Below are positions 33,501 to 43,023 of a DNA stretch of 64,000 nucleotides, piece by piece. The stretch spans positions 1,643,069-1,707,068 of the forward strand of contig NZ_CP059833.1 of assembly GCF_014117265.1 (NCBI RefSeq), in the 5' to 3' direction. This DNA comes from Corynebacterium hindlerae. GTDB taxonomy: Bacteria; Actinomycetota; Actinomycetes; Mycobacteriales; Mycobacteriaceae. The translations under genes and the position numbers were made by a program. Position 1 is the first letter of the stretch; each line of letters starts with the position of its first letter. A model generated the notes under the pieces. It ran no database searches. It had not been told where the DNA came from and saw nothing but the letters and a program-made list of their open reading frames with translations.

Positions 33501-35700
33501 GCTTCGTTAATGCTGTCGCCGGCGCCGACCACGGATCTTCCGGCCACGGGTGCTTCGGGTAGCGCCCGCGCATCTCGGCGCGCACGCCCCGGTAGGGGCC
33601 ATTCCAGAAACTTGCTAAGTCATCGGTGACGGCCAGCGGCCGGCCCGCGGGGGAGAGCAGATGAAACTGCACCCGTACCTCACAGAACACCGGAGATTCG
33701 GCTAGGCCGAAGCATTCCTGCAGCTTGACCCGGCATACCGGGCGCCCGGAATCGTAGTGCAATGCGTGTGAGCGGCCACTCGGAACCTTCAGGCGCTCCG
33801 GGGCGAGCTCATCCAGGCGCGCAGCTTCAGGCCAGGGGAGGAGGGTTTTGAGGAAGTCGGCACCGACTGTGGCGCTGGAACCCGACCAGGTGCGGGTCAA
33901 GGATTCATCGGAAACATCTGGCCACGGCGCGCCCAGCTGAGCATGCAGGAACGCCAAGCGATCGCGCAGCGCCACGAACCCCTCGGAGGCGTGCAAAATG
34001 CCAAAACCCTGAGCGCGCACCGCATTAGTGAGAGCTTCTTCAATCTCCAAAGGAGAAAGCGCAACCGGGGTACTGGACAGCTCGATAGCGCCTGCCCGCC
34101 GCACCCGACGCCCCTTCACACGAGTGCCTTCCACCAGTGCAGACGTCTCCTCCACCACCGGAACCACCCGTAAAGCGTCCTCTTGGCTGAGCGCCGCAGC
34201 AGCGCGAATCACGCCACCGCTCTTGGTGCGAGACACCGCGGCGCAGGCAATCCACTCGGAGCCCAGGTCCGGGAAACCCAAGGTAGCGCGGGTGCCCGAC
34301 GCCAGCTGGAACTCGTTTCCTGCTACCCGCCGTGCCACCCATTCCGGGTAGGCAAAGGCCGTGGTCAACCCGGGTTGGACAGCGCCGGAACCCGACAGTC
34401 TTTTCACCTCACGGGCTGGTGGCTGAATGCGGGCGATATCGCCGGAAGGTTGGTCAGCAAGCGCAGCCACCGTTCGGGCATCCCCAGTTTCTAACAGCGC
34501 CCGGCCCAGCCGGGGCGCCACCGGTAGCAGCGCTAACGAACGAGCAACCTGAGGATCATCCGCCCCTAAAGTGCGCAACGTTGCGAGTGCATCCTCGACC
34601 GAGGCTGCGGGCATCGGATCCAGCAGCGGTACGTCAAGCGAACCCCAGCATTTCAGGAACAGCACCGCCTGGGTGAGGTCAGCCGATTGGATTTCTGGGG
34701 TGGTGAAAGATTTGAACGCCTCATACTCACTGGAAGAATAGGCACGGATCACGCGGCCAGGTCCCTCGCGGCCCGCACGCCCAGCACGCTGGTCCGCAGA
34801 AGACCGGGAGATTGAAGCTGTGACCAGTCCCGTCATCCCGCGGGCGCGATCATAACGAGGTTCGCGTGCCAACCCCGAATCAATCACGGTGCGCACACCA
34901 GGAACGGTGATGGAGGACTCGGCCACATTCGTCGCCACGATTACGCGGGGAGCGTCGGTATAGAGCGCTGCATCTTGCTCCGCCAGGGACAGGCGCCCAT
35001 GCAGCGGATACGCATCAATTTCCTCGCACACCCACGCGACTTCCCGCGCGCCGGGAACAAAGACCAACACCGAATGCGAACCAACATGAGACTCGGCGAG
35101 GCGCGCAAGCGCAGCGTAAAACGACCGCGTACCCTCCAGCCGGCCGGGAATCGACTGGTAAGAAATATCCAGCGGATGCAGCACAGCCGGGGTTTCCAGC
35201 ACCGGCACGCCGCCGAGTAACTCGGAAAACCGGGCAGCATCCAGGGTGGCTGACATGGCGAAGAGAGCGAGATCGTCCCGAACTGAGCTCAGCTCAATGA
35301 GCATGCCAAGCACCAGGTCTGTGTCCAACCCGCGCTCGTGCACCTCGTCCACTACCACGGCAGACACGCCCTCCAAGAAGGGGTCCTGCAACAGTCGGCG
35401 CAACAACACTCCGGGAGTGACGAACTCCACCAGGTCCGAAGGCTGGGAAGCCCCGCGTACCGCGAATCCGACCGGAAGGCCCGACAGCGCACGAAGCCGC
35501 GCCGCGGCCGCCCGCACGGCAACTCGCCGAGGCGCCACCACCACGACACGGCCACCGACAGCATTAAACACCGCCGGCGGAACGAGCGTCGTTTTACCCG
35601 TGCCGGGCGGTGCTTGGATGACGGCGCTGTGGGCGTCGTGAAGCTCGGCGAGGATGCCCGAAACAGGCAGACCAGCGCCGATTTTTTCTAAATCAAACAA
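33493..35700 (-). CDS. hrpB: ATP-dependent helicase HrpB
   Basis: A 735-aa DEAH-box RNA helicase. Walker A PPGTGKTTLVPP near residue 33, DEVHERG (DEAH-like motif) near 118, SAT motif AMSATLDA, and the helicase C motifs VIVATNVAESSITVPGVRTVIDSGLAR and QRAGRAGREGPG. The C-terminal HrpB-specific domain ends in GPYRGVRAEMRGRYPKHPWPEDPW. Physiological role in bacteria remains uncertain. It follows the DUF6474-like gene with an 8-bp overlap, and its stop is in repeat C1. Confidence 0.92.
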   Translation of the reverse strand: MFDLEKIGAGLPVSGILAELHDAHSAVIQAPPGTGKTTLVPPAVFNAVGGRVVVVAPRRVAVRAAAARLRALSGLPVGFAVRGASQPSDLVEFVTPGVLLRRLLQDPFLEGVSAVVVDEVHERGLDTDLVLGMLIELSSVRDDLALFAMSATLDAARFSELLGGVPVLETPAVLHPLDISYQSIPGRLEGTRSFYAALARLAESHVGSHSVLVFVPGAREVAWVCEEIDAYPLHGRLSLAEQDAALYTDAPRVIVATNVAESSITVPGVRTVIDSGLAREPRYDRARGMTGLVTASISRSSADQRAGRAGREGPGRVIRAYSSSEYEAFKSFTTPEIQSADLTQAVLFLKCWGSLDVPLLDPMPAASVEDALATLRTLGADDPQVARSLALLPVAPRLGRALLETGDARTVAALADQPSGDIARIQPPAREVKRLSGSGAVQPGLTTAFAYPEWVARRVAGNEFQLASGTRATLGFPDLGSEWIACAAVSRTKSGGVIRAAAALSQEDALRVVPVVEETSALVEGTRVKGRRVRRAGAIELSSTPVALSPLEIEEALTNAVRAQGFGILHASEGFVALRDRLAFLHAQLGAPWPDVSDESLTRTWSGSSATVGADFLKTLLPWPEAARLDELAPERLKVPSGRSHALHYDSGRPVCRVKLQECFGLAESPVFCEVRVQFHLLSPAGRPLAVTDDLASFWNGPYRGVRAEMRGRYPKHPWPEDPWSAPATALTKRK

Positions 35701-36322
35701 GCTTGTCTTGGATCTGACCAGCCAGCGCGTCCAGGTCGGAAGTGATGGAACGGTGCGCGCGTCGACGCTGCTCAGGGGTCATGAACTCCGCATTGTCCAC
35801 GGCCTTATCCAGCTCATTCAGGCGCTCATCAGCATCAATCTTGAAACCGCGCGCAATCGGGGCATCCTCCAGATTCTTCCGCATCCCCGCAATACGCGCC
35901 TTAAGCGACGCGCCGTGGCCCGCGAACTGGGACATCTCTGCAGCCGAGATTCCCGCCTTTTGGGCGCGCTGCTTGGTGATCGCCTCCCGGATCTGCGTGG
36001 AAGCCTTATAAATCAACGGCAGCAAAATAGGGGTCAACATCCGGGCGGTCCCCAGGTAACGCTGGACCTTAGCCTTGTTAAACCTGCCGGCCTGAACACG
36101 CGCCAACTCGGTCTTGGCTAACTTTAGCTCCTGCTTACGCTTCGCCTTCAGGCCCTTGCTTTCTGCCTTGAGCAGCTTGTGTTCCTGCTTCGCGAGCAGC
36201 TTCTCCTGACGAACCTTAGCCTTCTGCGCGGCCTTCACCTCAGCCTTGGCACGAGCCTTCGCGGCCTTCACCTCAGCCTTAGTCTTCGCGCGGGCCTTAC
36301 GCATCGACTCAAACACACCCAT
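35693..36322 (-). CDS. Lys/Ala-rich coiled-coil protein (DUF6474-like)
   Basis: A 209-aa basic protein. The first 90 residues are a Lys/Ala/Glu-rich helix with repeats of the kind AKTKAEVKAAKARAKAEV; the rest is a compact helical domain including RYLGTARMLTPILLPLIYKASTQIREAI. It fits an actinobacterial family of unknown function (DUF6474-like). A role as a scaffold or nucleic-acid-binding protein is possible. It overlaps hrpB by 8 bp and is probably in one transcript with it. Confidence 0.75.
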   Translation of the reverse strand: MGVFESMRKARAKTKAEVKAAKARAKAEVKAAQKAKVRQEKLLAKQEHKLLKAESKGLKAKRKQELKLAKTELARVQAGRFNKAKVQRYLGTARMLTPILLPLIYKASTQIREAITKQRAQKAGISAAEMSQFAGHGASLKARIAGMRKNLEDAPIARGFKIDADERLNELDKAVDNAEFMTPEQRRRAHRSITSDLDALAGQIQDKLV

Positions 36323-36394
36323 GGTTAACTCCCGAATACTTCGTAAAACTTTTGCTCCTTATTACCCTACCTGGGATATGGCAAAGTAGTTGTT

Positions 36395-37804
36395 GTGATT
36401 TCTCCGAGCGATCTAGTCGGCTGCCGCTACCGGTCCGTGCAGCGCTCAGCACACCCCGACGTTCCGCCGACCCCCGCGGGCCTCGCGCGACTGGAAAGAA
36501 TTGAGAAAGCCCGCGCCGTGGTATTCGAATCATTGCCGGTCACGCCAGCGCGCGGGGACCGCGGCTACTTCGCTCGGGTTGATGCCGGGGACGATTTCTT
36601 CGACACCCTCGAAGCGATCGCCGCCGGGGCCACCCTCATCACCAACGCCGTGCTTAACGACGTCTCCATCGACATCCTCGTCGCCTTCAACGGAGGATAC
36701 CTGCCCGTCATCATCACCAACCACCGAGCCGCCCGCCCCCACGCCGGTCGCCGTGTTTCTTACCTGGCCGTCCCCCGCCTCGGCCTCGGCAGCCCCCTGA
36801 CCGGCGAATACAAGATCCGCCACCACGCCATCGATACGTACCGGCTCGCGATCGCCGGTCGCGCCCTCCAAGAAATGGATCTCGAACGCGGCTACGGCGG
36901 CGTCATCGGCCAAGACCGCACCCGCGCCTTCCTGGACCCGCTCCCGCCGCTTTACGACGCCCTCGACCGAGCCCTCCTAGTAGAAACACCCACCGCACCC
37001 AGACGCGTCAAAGAATGCGATTCCTGCAGGTACTGGCCCTATTGCTCTGAGCAATTGACCGCTTCTGACGATATTTCACTACTGCTCCCCGGGGACCGCG
37101 CGAACCCCTACCGAGAGATGGGACTTACCACCGTCTCGGCATTGGCTGCAGCGAACCTCGGCGACGCTTCCCGCATGGCCGTCGCGTTTCAAAACGGCGA
37201 GGTAGTGGTGCCCCGCGGGCCAGTAACCGCACCCCGCTTTGACGTGGAACTGGATATCGACCTCGAAAGCTATCTTGACCAAGGCGTCTACCTCTGGGGA
37301 GCATTCGACGGATCCACCTACCACGCCTTCACCGCGTGGTCGCTTTCCACAGAATCCGAAGCTTTCGCTGCATTCTGGGACTTCATATCTGGGGTTCGTG
37401 ATGACGCTCTAGAGCAGGGCCTCACATTCGGGGCCTTCTGCTACTCCAACCACGGCGAAAACCACTGGCTACGTTCCGCCGCCCGCCGCTTCGCAGGCCA
37501 ACCAGGGGTTCCCTCGTTGGAAGAGGTGGAAGACTTCATTGGCGCCCCCTACTGGATCGACATCTTCCAACTCGTCCGCAAACAATTCCTAGGCCCATTC
37601 GGGCTCGGACTGAAAGTCATCGCCCCCGCAGCAGGATACAACTACCACGTCGACGTCGACGGCGAATCCTCCGTCAATCTGTACCTCGCCGCCGCCTCCG
37701 GGGCAACGGACGCCCGCGAAGAACTACTGCAATACAACGAAGACGATTGCCGGGCCACCGCGGCTGTCAGAGAGTGGCTTGCCGGATTTGGTAATGCAAA
37801 CTGA
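36395..37804 (+). CDS. TM0106-family RecB-like nuclease
   Basis: A 469-aa protein of the TM0106 family: a Cas4/RecB-like nuclease domain with a Cys-rich iron-sulfur type motif (CDSCRYWPYCSEQL, near residue 208) and a C-terminal RNase H-like part with ELLQYNEDDCRATAAVREWL. Expected role: DNA repair-type exonuclease. The last residues AGFGNAN and TGA are from repeat B5, so a short natural C-terminus has been exchanged; all core motifs are kept. The gene is divergent from the DUF6474-like gene and convergent with the queuosine transporter. Confidence 0.85.
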   Translation: MISPSDLVGCRYRSVQRSAHPDVPPTPAGLARLERIEKARAVVFESLPVTPARGDRGYFARVDAGDDFFDTLEAIAAGATLITNAVLNDVSIDILVAFNGGYLPVIITNHRAARPHAGRRVSYLAVPRLGLGSPLTGEYKIRHHAIDTYRLAIAGRALQEMDLERGYGGVIGQDRTRAFLDPLPPLYDALDRALLVETPTAPRRVKECDSCRYWPYCSEQLTASDDISLLLPGDRANPYREMGLTTVSALAAANLGDASRMAVAFQNGEVVVPRGPVTAPRFDVELDIDLESYLDQGVYLWGAFDGSTYHAFTAWSLSTESEAFAAFWDFISGVRDDALEQGLTFGAFCYSNHGENHWLRSAARRFAGQPGVPSLEEVEDFIGAPYWIDIFQLVRKQFLGPFGLGLKVIAPAAGYNYHVDVDGESSVNLYLAAASGATDAREELLQYNEDDCRATAAVREWLAGFGNAN

Positions 37805-37850
37805 CGTTTCTGGGCTTAAAAGTACGGTTTGCATTACCAGATTCGACATC
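37779..37850. repeat. Palindromic repeat family B, copy 5
   Basis: A 72-bp palindrome: TTGCCGGATTTGGTAATGCAAAC, centre TGACGTTTC..TTAAAAGTACG and the complementary right arm GTTTGCATTACCAGATTCGAC. The left arm encodes the end of the RecB-like protein (AGFGNAN, then TGA). Located between two convergent genes; the queuosine transporter stop is 6 bp beyond it. Confidence 0.88.
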
Positions 37851-37855
37851 TACAT

Positions 37856-38557
37856 CTAGTAGTTCTCTCGCTTCTTCACCGCCGCAATGACTGCGTAGGT
37901 TACGGGCATCATGCAAACTTCGACACCGGTTTTCCACAGGAATCCGACCATGGTGTAGTTCACGGTGTCTGTAAAGGTGGTGATGCCGATGACGGGGGCT
38001 GCGATGAGGCAGAAGATGAGGGTGTCGCCAAACTCGCCGACCACTGTTGACGACAGCAGCCGCGCCCACAAAGACTTTTCGCCGGTTTTGGCTTTAAGTT
38101 TGACCAGGGTAAATGCGTTGAGTAGCTGTCCGACTAGGTAGCCGGCCAGGGAGGCGGCGACGATTCGGGGCACTAAGCCGAGTGTTTCGGCAAACGCCTG
38201 CTGGCCCTCGTAAAAGTCAGCTGCTGGCAGCGCAATAGCAATATAGAATGCAATGACTGCGATGAGCATGCCTGCGAAACCGGTCCAGATGGCGTTACGA
38301 GTCGCCTTAAACCCATAACATTCTGACAGCACATCACCGATGACGTATGCGGCTGGGAATAGGAAGAACGCGCCGTCGGTAATGATCGGTCCGAACGCTA
38401 CGCCCTTGGATGCGGTGATGTTGGAGATGATGAAGATCGCCACGAACATGGCGAGGAAAACAGGGTAGTAGGAACGTTGGACAGTGATGTGGCGGGGTGT
38501 ACTAGCGGGCGCAGCGGTGGCTACGCCCTCCCCAGACTTAGAAATATTCACTAGCAT
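37856..38557 (-). CDS. yhhQ: Queuosine precursor transporter (YhhQ/VUT family)
   Basis: A 233-aa membrane protein with about six helices that imports queuine or its precursors. Features: [48 protein letters not shown], and [16 protein letters not shown], all typical of the VUT/YhhQ family. It is divergent from gluQ with only 8 bp between starts, a linkage that supports a shared queuosine role. No riboswitch fits in this short gap. Confidence 0.85.
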   Translation of the reverse strand: MLVNISKSGEGVATAAPASTPRHITVQRSYYPVFLAMFVAIFIISNITASKGVAFGPIITDGAFFLFPAAYVIGDVLSECYGFKATRNAIWTGFAGMLIAVIAFYIAIALPAADFYEGQQAFAETLGLVPRIVAASLAGYLVGQLLNAFTLVKLKAKTGEKSLWARLLSSTVVGEFGDTLIFCLIAAPVIGITTFTDTVNYTMVGFLWKTGVEVCMMPVTYAVIAAVKKRENY

Positions 38558-38565
38558 TAATTACC

Positions 38566-39414
38566 ATGATCGGACGCTATGCACCCAGCCCGAGCGGGGA
38601 TTTACACTTCGGCAACCTCCGTACCGCCTTGCTGGCCTGGCTGTTTGCGCGTCACGACGGCGGGGGCTTCGTACTTCGCGTTGAGGACGTTGATACTGGT
38701 CGTTCGTCTATGGAATCTGCTGAACGGCAACTTGAGGATCTTGCCGCGATTGGCCTGGACTGGGATGGTGAACCGCTCTACCAATCAACCCGAAGTGATG
38801 CCTACGCGACAGCGCTGGCTAGTTTGGACACCTACCCGTGCTATTGCTCGCGAAAGGAAATCCAGGAAGCATCTCGTGCTCCCCATGCGATTCCGGGATC
38901 CTACCCAGGGACCTGCCGAAACGGGGCAGTGGTGAATCCTGGAAAGTCTCCGTCGGTAAGGCTGCGCTCGTCGGTGGCGTCGTTTAGCGTGCAGGATTTC
39001 TTTGCCGGCTCCTACACCGGCGATGTTGATGACATGGTGTTGCGGCGTGGCGACGGTGACTGGGCCTACAACCTGGCCGTCGTCGTTGACGATGCTTACC
39101 AGGGCGTCACTCAAGTAGTACGGGGCGATGACCTGCTGCCCTCAGCGCCACGTCAGGCATATTTGGCATCTTTGTGGGGGCTTCCTGTCCCCGAGTATGT
39201 GCACGTGCCGTTGGTGCTGAATGCCGCGGGTAAGCGGTTAGCTAAACGCGATGGTGCCGTGACTTTGCGAGACATGGACCTATCCTGGGCCCGAGCAGAG
39301 CTCGCCCGTTCGATTGGGTTGCAGCCCGCCTCCCCAGCCGGACTGCTGGAGCAATTCGACCCTTCGAAACTGTCGCGGGAACCGGTGGTTTTTAAGAATC
39401 CAATTCCTGAATGA
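38566..39414 (+). CDS. gluQ: Glutamyl-Q tRNA(Asp) synthetase (GluQRS)
   Basis: A 282-aa truncated GluRS-like enzyme that glutamylates queuosine in tRNA-Asp. The HIGH-like motif is HFGN near residue 15 ([19 protein letters not shown]), and the KMSKS-like motif is [12 protein letters not shown]. The anticodon-binding domain of true GluRS is absent. Zn-type Cys pairs (CYCSRKEIQ and GTCRNG) are visible. Its place next to the queuosine transporter suggests queuosine salvage followed by glutamylation. It overlaps arsC convergently by 23 bp. Confidence 0.92.
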   Translation: MIGRYAPSPSGDLHFGNLRTALLAWLFARHDGGGFVLRVEDVDTGRSSMESAERQLEDLAAIGLDWDGEPLYQSTRSDAYATALASLDTYPCYCSRKEIQEASRAPHAIPGSYPGTCRNGAVVNPGKSPSVRLRSSVASFSVQDFFAGSYTGDVDDMVLRRGDGDWAYNLAVVVDDAYQGVTQVVRGDDLLPSAPRQAYLASLWGLPVPEYVHVPLVLNAAGKRLAKRDGAVTLRDMDLSWARAELARSIGLQPASPAGLLEQFDPSKLSREPVVFKNPIPE

Positions 39415-39781
39415 GCCGTCGCACGCGCTCATCGATATCATCACGAATCAGGCGCATCCGTGGCATTCCCGTGATGCCGTCGCGGGAGGGTTCCACAGTT
39501 ATCCATCGCTCAATGGGCCCTGATACCTCTGCATCTTCACCGAGGACAATGACTCGATCCGCTGTGCGGAGAAGATCAGGATCGATCGGCTTCGGGATGC
39601 CACGGGACATATCAGCACCCGCTTCAGTAATGGCCGCTATGGATACCTGGTTCAGCCTGGTCCCCGGTTTCGTGCCTGCTGAATGGATGTCGAGTCGGTT
39701 CCCGGCGTACTTTTCGGCGAGCGCAGCTGCCATTTGGGATTTCCCGCCGTTGCCGACGCAGATGAACAGTACCTTTTTCAA
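39392..39781 (-). CDS. arsC: Arsenate reductase, LMW-PTP/mycothiol-transferase type
   Basis: A 129-aa low-molecular-weight phosphatase-fold protein. The P-loop is [12 protein letters not shown], with Lys in place of the usual Arg, as in the actinobacterial arsenate-mycothiol transferases. It lacks the extra Cys pair of the thioredoxin-linked type, consistent with mycothiol/mycoredoxin coupling. It is translated right after acr3 (4-bp overlap) and is divergent from arsR, together forming an arsenic operon. Confidence 0.85.
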   Translation of the reverse strand: MKKVLFICVGNGGKSQMAAALAEKYAGNRLDIHSAGTKPGTRLNQVSIAAITEAGADMSRGIPKPIDPDLLRTADRVIVLGEDAEVSGPIERWITVEPSRDGITGMPRMRLIRDDIDERVRRLIQELDS

Positions 39782-40794
39782 CGGAACAGTCCTTTCATAG
39801 CTTTCATCACGTACACCAGTGCGACCAGCACCGGAACTTCGATTAGTGGTCCGATAGTTCCGGCGAGTGCCTGCCCAGACGTCGCACCAAATGTGCCGAT
39901 AGCCACCGCGATAGCGAGTTCAAAGTTGTTGCCTGCTGCGGTAAAAGCCACAGAAGCCGCTTGAGCGTAATCCATCCCAGACTTCCAGGAGACCAAGACT
40001 CCGATGAAGAACATCACGATGAAGTAGGTGAGTAACGGCAACGCCAATCGCGCCACCGCCCAAGGATTATCAGTGATCTGTTCGCCTTGTAGTGCAAACA
40101 GCAACACGATTGTGTACAGCAAACCGATGAGCGCCAGCGGTGAGATCCGAGGAATGAACTGGGTTTCATACCAGGTACGTCCTTTTAAGCGTTCGCCCCA
40201 GGTTCGGGACGACACACCGGCCAGGAGCGGAATGCCCAGAAACACTAGGACAGAGGTGACAATGGCCCAGAATGAGAATTCCGCCGATGTAGTGGACAGT
40301 CCCAGCCAGCCCGGAAGAATCTGCAAATAAAACCAACCCAGTACGCCGAACATCAATACCTGGAAGACGGAATTGACTGCCACGAGTACCGCAGTGGCTT
40401 CACTGTCACCGCAGGCGAGATCAGACCAGACAAGCACCATAGCGATACAGCGCGCTAAGCCGACAATAATCAAGCCTGTGCGTAGTTCTGGCTGGTTAGG
40501 GAGAAAAATCCAGGCCAGTGTAAACATGAAGGCCGGTCCGATGAGCCAGTTTAGAATGAGTGACACCGCTATGAGTCGGCGATCCGTGGTGATTTCGCGG
40601 GTTTTGTCGTAGCGAACCTTTGCCAGCGGTGGATACATCATGACGAGCAAACCGATGGCGATAGGGATGGAGACGCTGCCGACGTGGTAGGAGTTCAAGG
40701 CAGGAGAAAGGCCTGGAAATAAATTGCCCAATAACAATCCGAGGCCCATGGCGAGCATAATCCATACAGGCAGGAGTCGGTCGAGGAGTGACAT
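39778..40794 (-). CDS. acr3: Arsenite efflux transporter Acr3
   Basis: An Acr3-family membrane protein of about 338 aa with ten membrane helices. It exports arsenite (and possibly antimonite). Features: [31 protein letters not shown], LTRLxxC-like region [22 protein letters not shown], with the conserved Cys of Acr3 proteins, and a C-terminal [37 protein letters not shown]. The ATG at 40794 was chosen over GTG 40803. It leads the arsenic operon and is divergent from arsR. Confidence 0.9.
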   Translation of the reverse strand: MSLLDRLLPVWIMLAMGLGLLLGNLFPGLSPALNSYHVGSVSIPIAIGLLVMMYPPLAKVRYDKTREITTDRRLIAVSLILNWLIGPAFMFTLAWIFLPNQPELRTGLIIVGLARCIAMVLVWSDLACGDSEATAVLVAVNSVFQVLMFGVLGWFYLQILPGWLGLSTTSAEFSFWAIVTSVLVFLGIPLLAGVSSRTWGERLKGRTWYETQFIPRISPLALIGLLYTIVLLFALQGEQITDNPWAVARLALPLLTYFIVMFFIGVLVSWKSGMDYAQAASVAFTAAGNNFELAIAVAIGTFGATSGQALAGTIGPLIEVPVLVALVYVMKAMKGLFR

Positions 40795-40822
40795 GCGAAG
40801 CACCTTTACATATCGAAGTCTG

Positions 40823-40859
40823 TCAATATCTTAGTTTACATATTGATCAGAGTCAATAT
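40823..40859. promoter_or_regulatory. ArsR operator region with three half-sites
   Basis: TCAATAT (40823-40829), ATATTGA (40840-40846) and TCAATAT (40853-40859) lie between the divergent acr3 and arsR genes. The first and second form a perfect inverted repeat with 10-bp spacing, the second and third another with 6-bp spacing. The region overlaps the arsR promoter (TTTACA at 40834-40839, 17 bp, TATATG at 40857-40862), so ArsR binding would block both directions. Confidence 0.65.
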
Positions 40860-40871
40860 ATGTTGGTTGTT

Positions 40872-41183
40872 ATGGAATGCTGTTCTTTGTGTAACGGGCC
40901 GCTCTCCTCCGCGGATTCGGAAAAATTTGCGGCGCTGTTTAAGGTGCTCTCGGATCCGGTGCGACTCCAGCTGCTCTCTGAAATCGAAGCAGCCGGATGC
41001 GGGCCACTCACGGTTAGCGACCTAGTATCACGGACAACCCTGTCGCAGCCCACGGTGTCGCATCACCTCAAGCTGTTGACGGATGCTGGATTTCTCCGCA
41101 AAATCCGGAACGGGCGCACGATCACTCACGAAGTGATCCCCGAGCCCCTCGCAGAACTCCAAAAAGTCCTCAGCCTGGAATGA
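40872..41183 (+). CDS. arsR: ArsR-family arsenic-responsive repressor
   Basis: A 103-aa winged-helix repressor. Cys3, Cys4 and Cys43 have the same spacing (40 and 39 residues) as the arsenite-binding Cys15, Cys16 and Cys55 of Corynebacterium glutamicum ArsR1, so this is the Cg-type sensor. The recognition helix region is SRTTLSQPTVSHHLKLLTDAGFL. ATG 40872 was chosen: it is about 10 nt after the -10 TATATG and would be leaderless; ATG 40860 is an alternative. Divergent from acr3-arsC. Confidence 0.9.
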   Translation: MECCSLCNGPLSSADSEKFAALFKVLSDPVRLQLLSEIEAAGCGPLTVSDLVSRTTLSQPTVSHHLKLLTDAGFLRKIRNGRTITHEVIPEPLAELQKVLSLE

Positions 41184-42338
41184 TTACCGAAGGTTACGCC
41201 CCAACAGTGCGCTCAGCACGACAATCACGCCACTGAGCCCTGCGAGCCAACCGATAAGCCACCACCAGCCAAGCTGAAACATATGTCCAGACAGCCAGCC
41301 GACTAAGGAACTTCCTGCGTAGTAGTTGAAAACATACATACTTGACGCTTCTGCACGGTGAGATTTGGCCAGCAACCCCACCCAACTCGATGCCGTCGAA
41401 TGCATGACAAAAAAGGCTGCTGTGAACACGAATAATGCCACGAGCAACAACAGTAATGAGCTCGTGCCAAGCCCCGGTAGGGACAGCAACATCAGCAGCG
41501 CCGACGCCAAAACTACGTGTTCCCGCCCAAACCGCTGCACCATCTTGCCGGCCCGCGCGGAACTCCACGTGCCTGACAAGTACATCAAAAAGAGCAAACC
41601 GACTAAGCCCTGCGACAGTCCAAACATCGACACCAGTCGAAAACCTAGGTAGTTGTATACCGACACGAACGTGCCCATCGCCAGGAAAGGAAGCACAAAC
41701 AGCAGCACGAGTCGTGGGTTTTTCCAGTGTCCAAGCATCGCGTGAAATTCACTGCGGAAATGCAGTTCCTTCGGCCTAAAATTGCGCTGCTTAGGCAGTA
41801 GCATCCACACCGCGAGCGCCATCGCAAACGCGAACACAGCGTTTACGCCCATAGCCCACTGCCACGACGTGAACTCCAGCATTCCAGCCGGAATGAGACG
41901 ACCGATCAGCCCACCGACAGTATTACCTGCGATATAGATGCCCATCGCGCGAGCAAGCTCTTCCCGGCCCATCTCTTCACTTAGCCAGGTCATCGCCACC
42001 GCTGGAGTGCCAGCAAAAAATAGGCCCTGAAGTGCGCGAATGGCGATGATGGCGTACGCATTAGTCAAGAATGGGATCACAAGCCCCAAAGCAGTGGCGG
42101 CTAGCAACGACCCCACCAGGATCCGCCCACGCCCAAAGCGCTCGGAAAGAATCGACGCCGGAACCACGCAGAGTGCGAGCATGCCGGTAGTCGCTGAAAT
42201 GGTGAGAGCCGCAGTGGTCGGGGAGATCTGGAACACGGAGGCCAACGTCGGTAACAGTGCTTGAGTGCAATAAAGCCCGTTGAAAGTGGCGAGGCCGACG
42301 GCGAGCATGGCAATAATCGCTTTTTGGTCTCGTGTCAT
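41184..42338 (-). CDS. MFS transporter, YnfM-like
   Basis: An MFS permease of about 384 aa with 12 membrane segments. The N-terminal TFNGLYCTQALLPTLASVFQISPTTAALTISATTGMLALCVVP and the loop ILSERFGRGRILVGS match the YnfM/arabinose-efflux-like group. The start may be ATG 42338 or 42344. It abuts arsR convergently (stops adjacent), but a link to arsenic is not implied. The substrate is unknown. Confidence 0.8.
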   Translation of the reverse strand: MTRDQKAIIAMLAVGLATFNGLYCTQALLPTLASVFQISPTTAALTISATTGMLALCVVPASILSERFGRGRILVGSLLAATALGLVIPFLTNAYAIIAIRALQGLFFAGTPAVAMTWLSEEMGREELARAMGIYIAGNTVGGLIGRLIPAGMLEFTSWQWAMGVNAVFAFAMALAVWMLLPKQRNFRPKELHFRSEFHAMLGHWKNPRLVLLFVLPFLAMGTFVSVYNYLGFRLVSMFGLSQGLVGLLFLMYLSGTWSSARAGKMVQRFGREHVVLASALLMLLSLPGLGTSSLLLLLVALFVFTAAFFVMHSTASSWVGLLAKSHRAEASSMYVFNYYAGSSLVGWLSGHMFQLGWWWLIGWLAGLSGVIVVLSALLGRNLR

Positions 42339-42396
42339 ACTCATAAGTATATGGCGGGCATTGGAATGCTCTTTCAAAGGTCTGAAAGGAATAAGA

Positions 42397-42972
42397 ATGT
42401 TGAATGAAAAGACAGCGATCCTCGCAATTCACTTGATGGGTGACATCGTTGCTGACGGCACCGCTTTTGGCAGCCTGTTCTACCCAGAGGTGGCTCGTCG
42501 TGATGTTATTGGTAAGTGCAATACGGCCTTTACTAAAGTGCGCGACGCTGGAGGCACGGTGGTTGCTCTACGCGTAGCCTTTCAGGACGACTACTCCGAC
42601 CTCGCGCCACATATCCCGCTGCTTGCAATGGCACAACAGGCGGGGGCGCTCAAGGATGGATCTCCCGGTGCGGATATTGTGGCTGACGTAGAACTACACG
42701 ATTCCGACATTGTTGTCACTCATACCCGACCCGGACCCTTTTCTTCCTCACACCTGGAGACGCTGCTCAAGGAACACGGGATTGAAAACGTCATCGTATG
42801 TGGGGTAGCAACTAACGCCTCAGTGGAATCAACAGTGAGAGAAGCGGCAGACCTGGGCTTCAACACGTTCTTACTGGAGGACGCCTGTTCGGCAGTTACG
42901 CCGGAAGCTCACGATGCCGCCGTGGAATCGATGCGGTTGTTTGCGCGGGTAATCACTACAGCCGACCTATAA
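42397..42972 (+). CDS. Isochorismatase-fold protein with altered catalytic triad
   Basis: A 191-aa protein of the isochorismatase/cysteine hydrolase fold. Starts at ATG 42397 after GAAAGGA at 6 nt. The fold signatures TAILAIHLMGDIV, DIVVTHTRPGPF and VIVCGVATNASVESTVREAADLGF are clear, but all three triad positions look changed: the usual Asp of V-D-M-Q is His, the Lys near the start of the second motif is His, and the Cys in TN-C-V is Ser. So ordinary nicotinamidase-type or amidohydrolase catalysis is unlikely. Either a pseudo-enzyme or a different chemistry. Confidence 0.75.
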   Translation: MLNEKTAILAIHLMGDIVADGTAFGSLFYPEVARRDVIGKCNTAFTKVRDAGGTVVALRVAFQDDYSDLAPHIPLLAMAQQAGALKDGSPGADIVADVELHDSDIVVTHTRPGPFSSSHLETLLKEHGIENVIVCGVATNASVESTVREAADLGFNTFLLEDACSAVTPEAHDAAVESMRLFARVITTADL

Positions 42973-43014
42973 AACGCACATCCGCCCCGCAGCTGATACA
43001 CGGGGCGGATGTGC
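42973..43014 (-). terminator. Terminator of sodA
   Basis: Strong hairpin with stem CACATCCGCCCCG...CGGGGCGGATGTG at 42978-43011. On the minus strand it is followed by CGTTTTAT, so it terminates sodA transcription. It may also act for the convergent isochorismatase-fold gene. Confidence 0.75.
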
Positions 43015-43023
43015 TAGGAGAGT

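Noticed and set aside
37851..38565. preQ1-type riboswitch upstream of the queuosine transporter
   Set aside because: Only 8 bp separate the divergent starts, which leaves no room for a leader aptamer.
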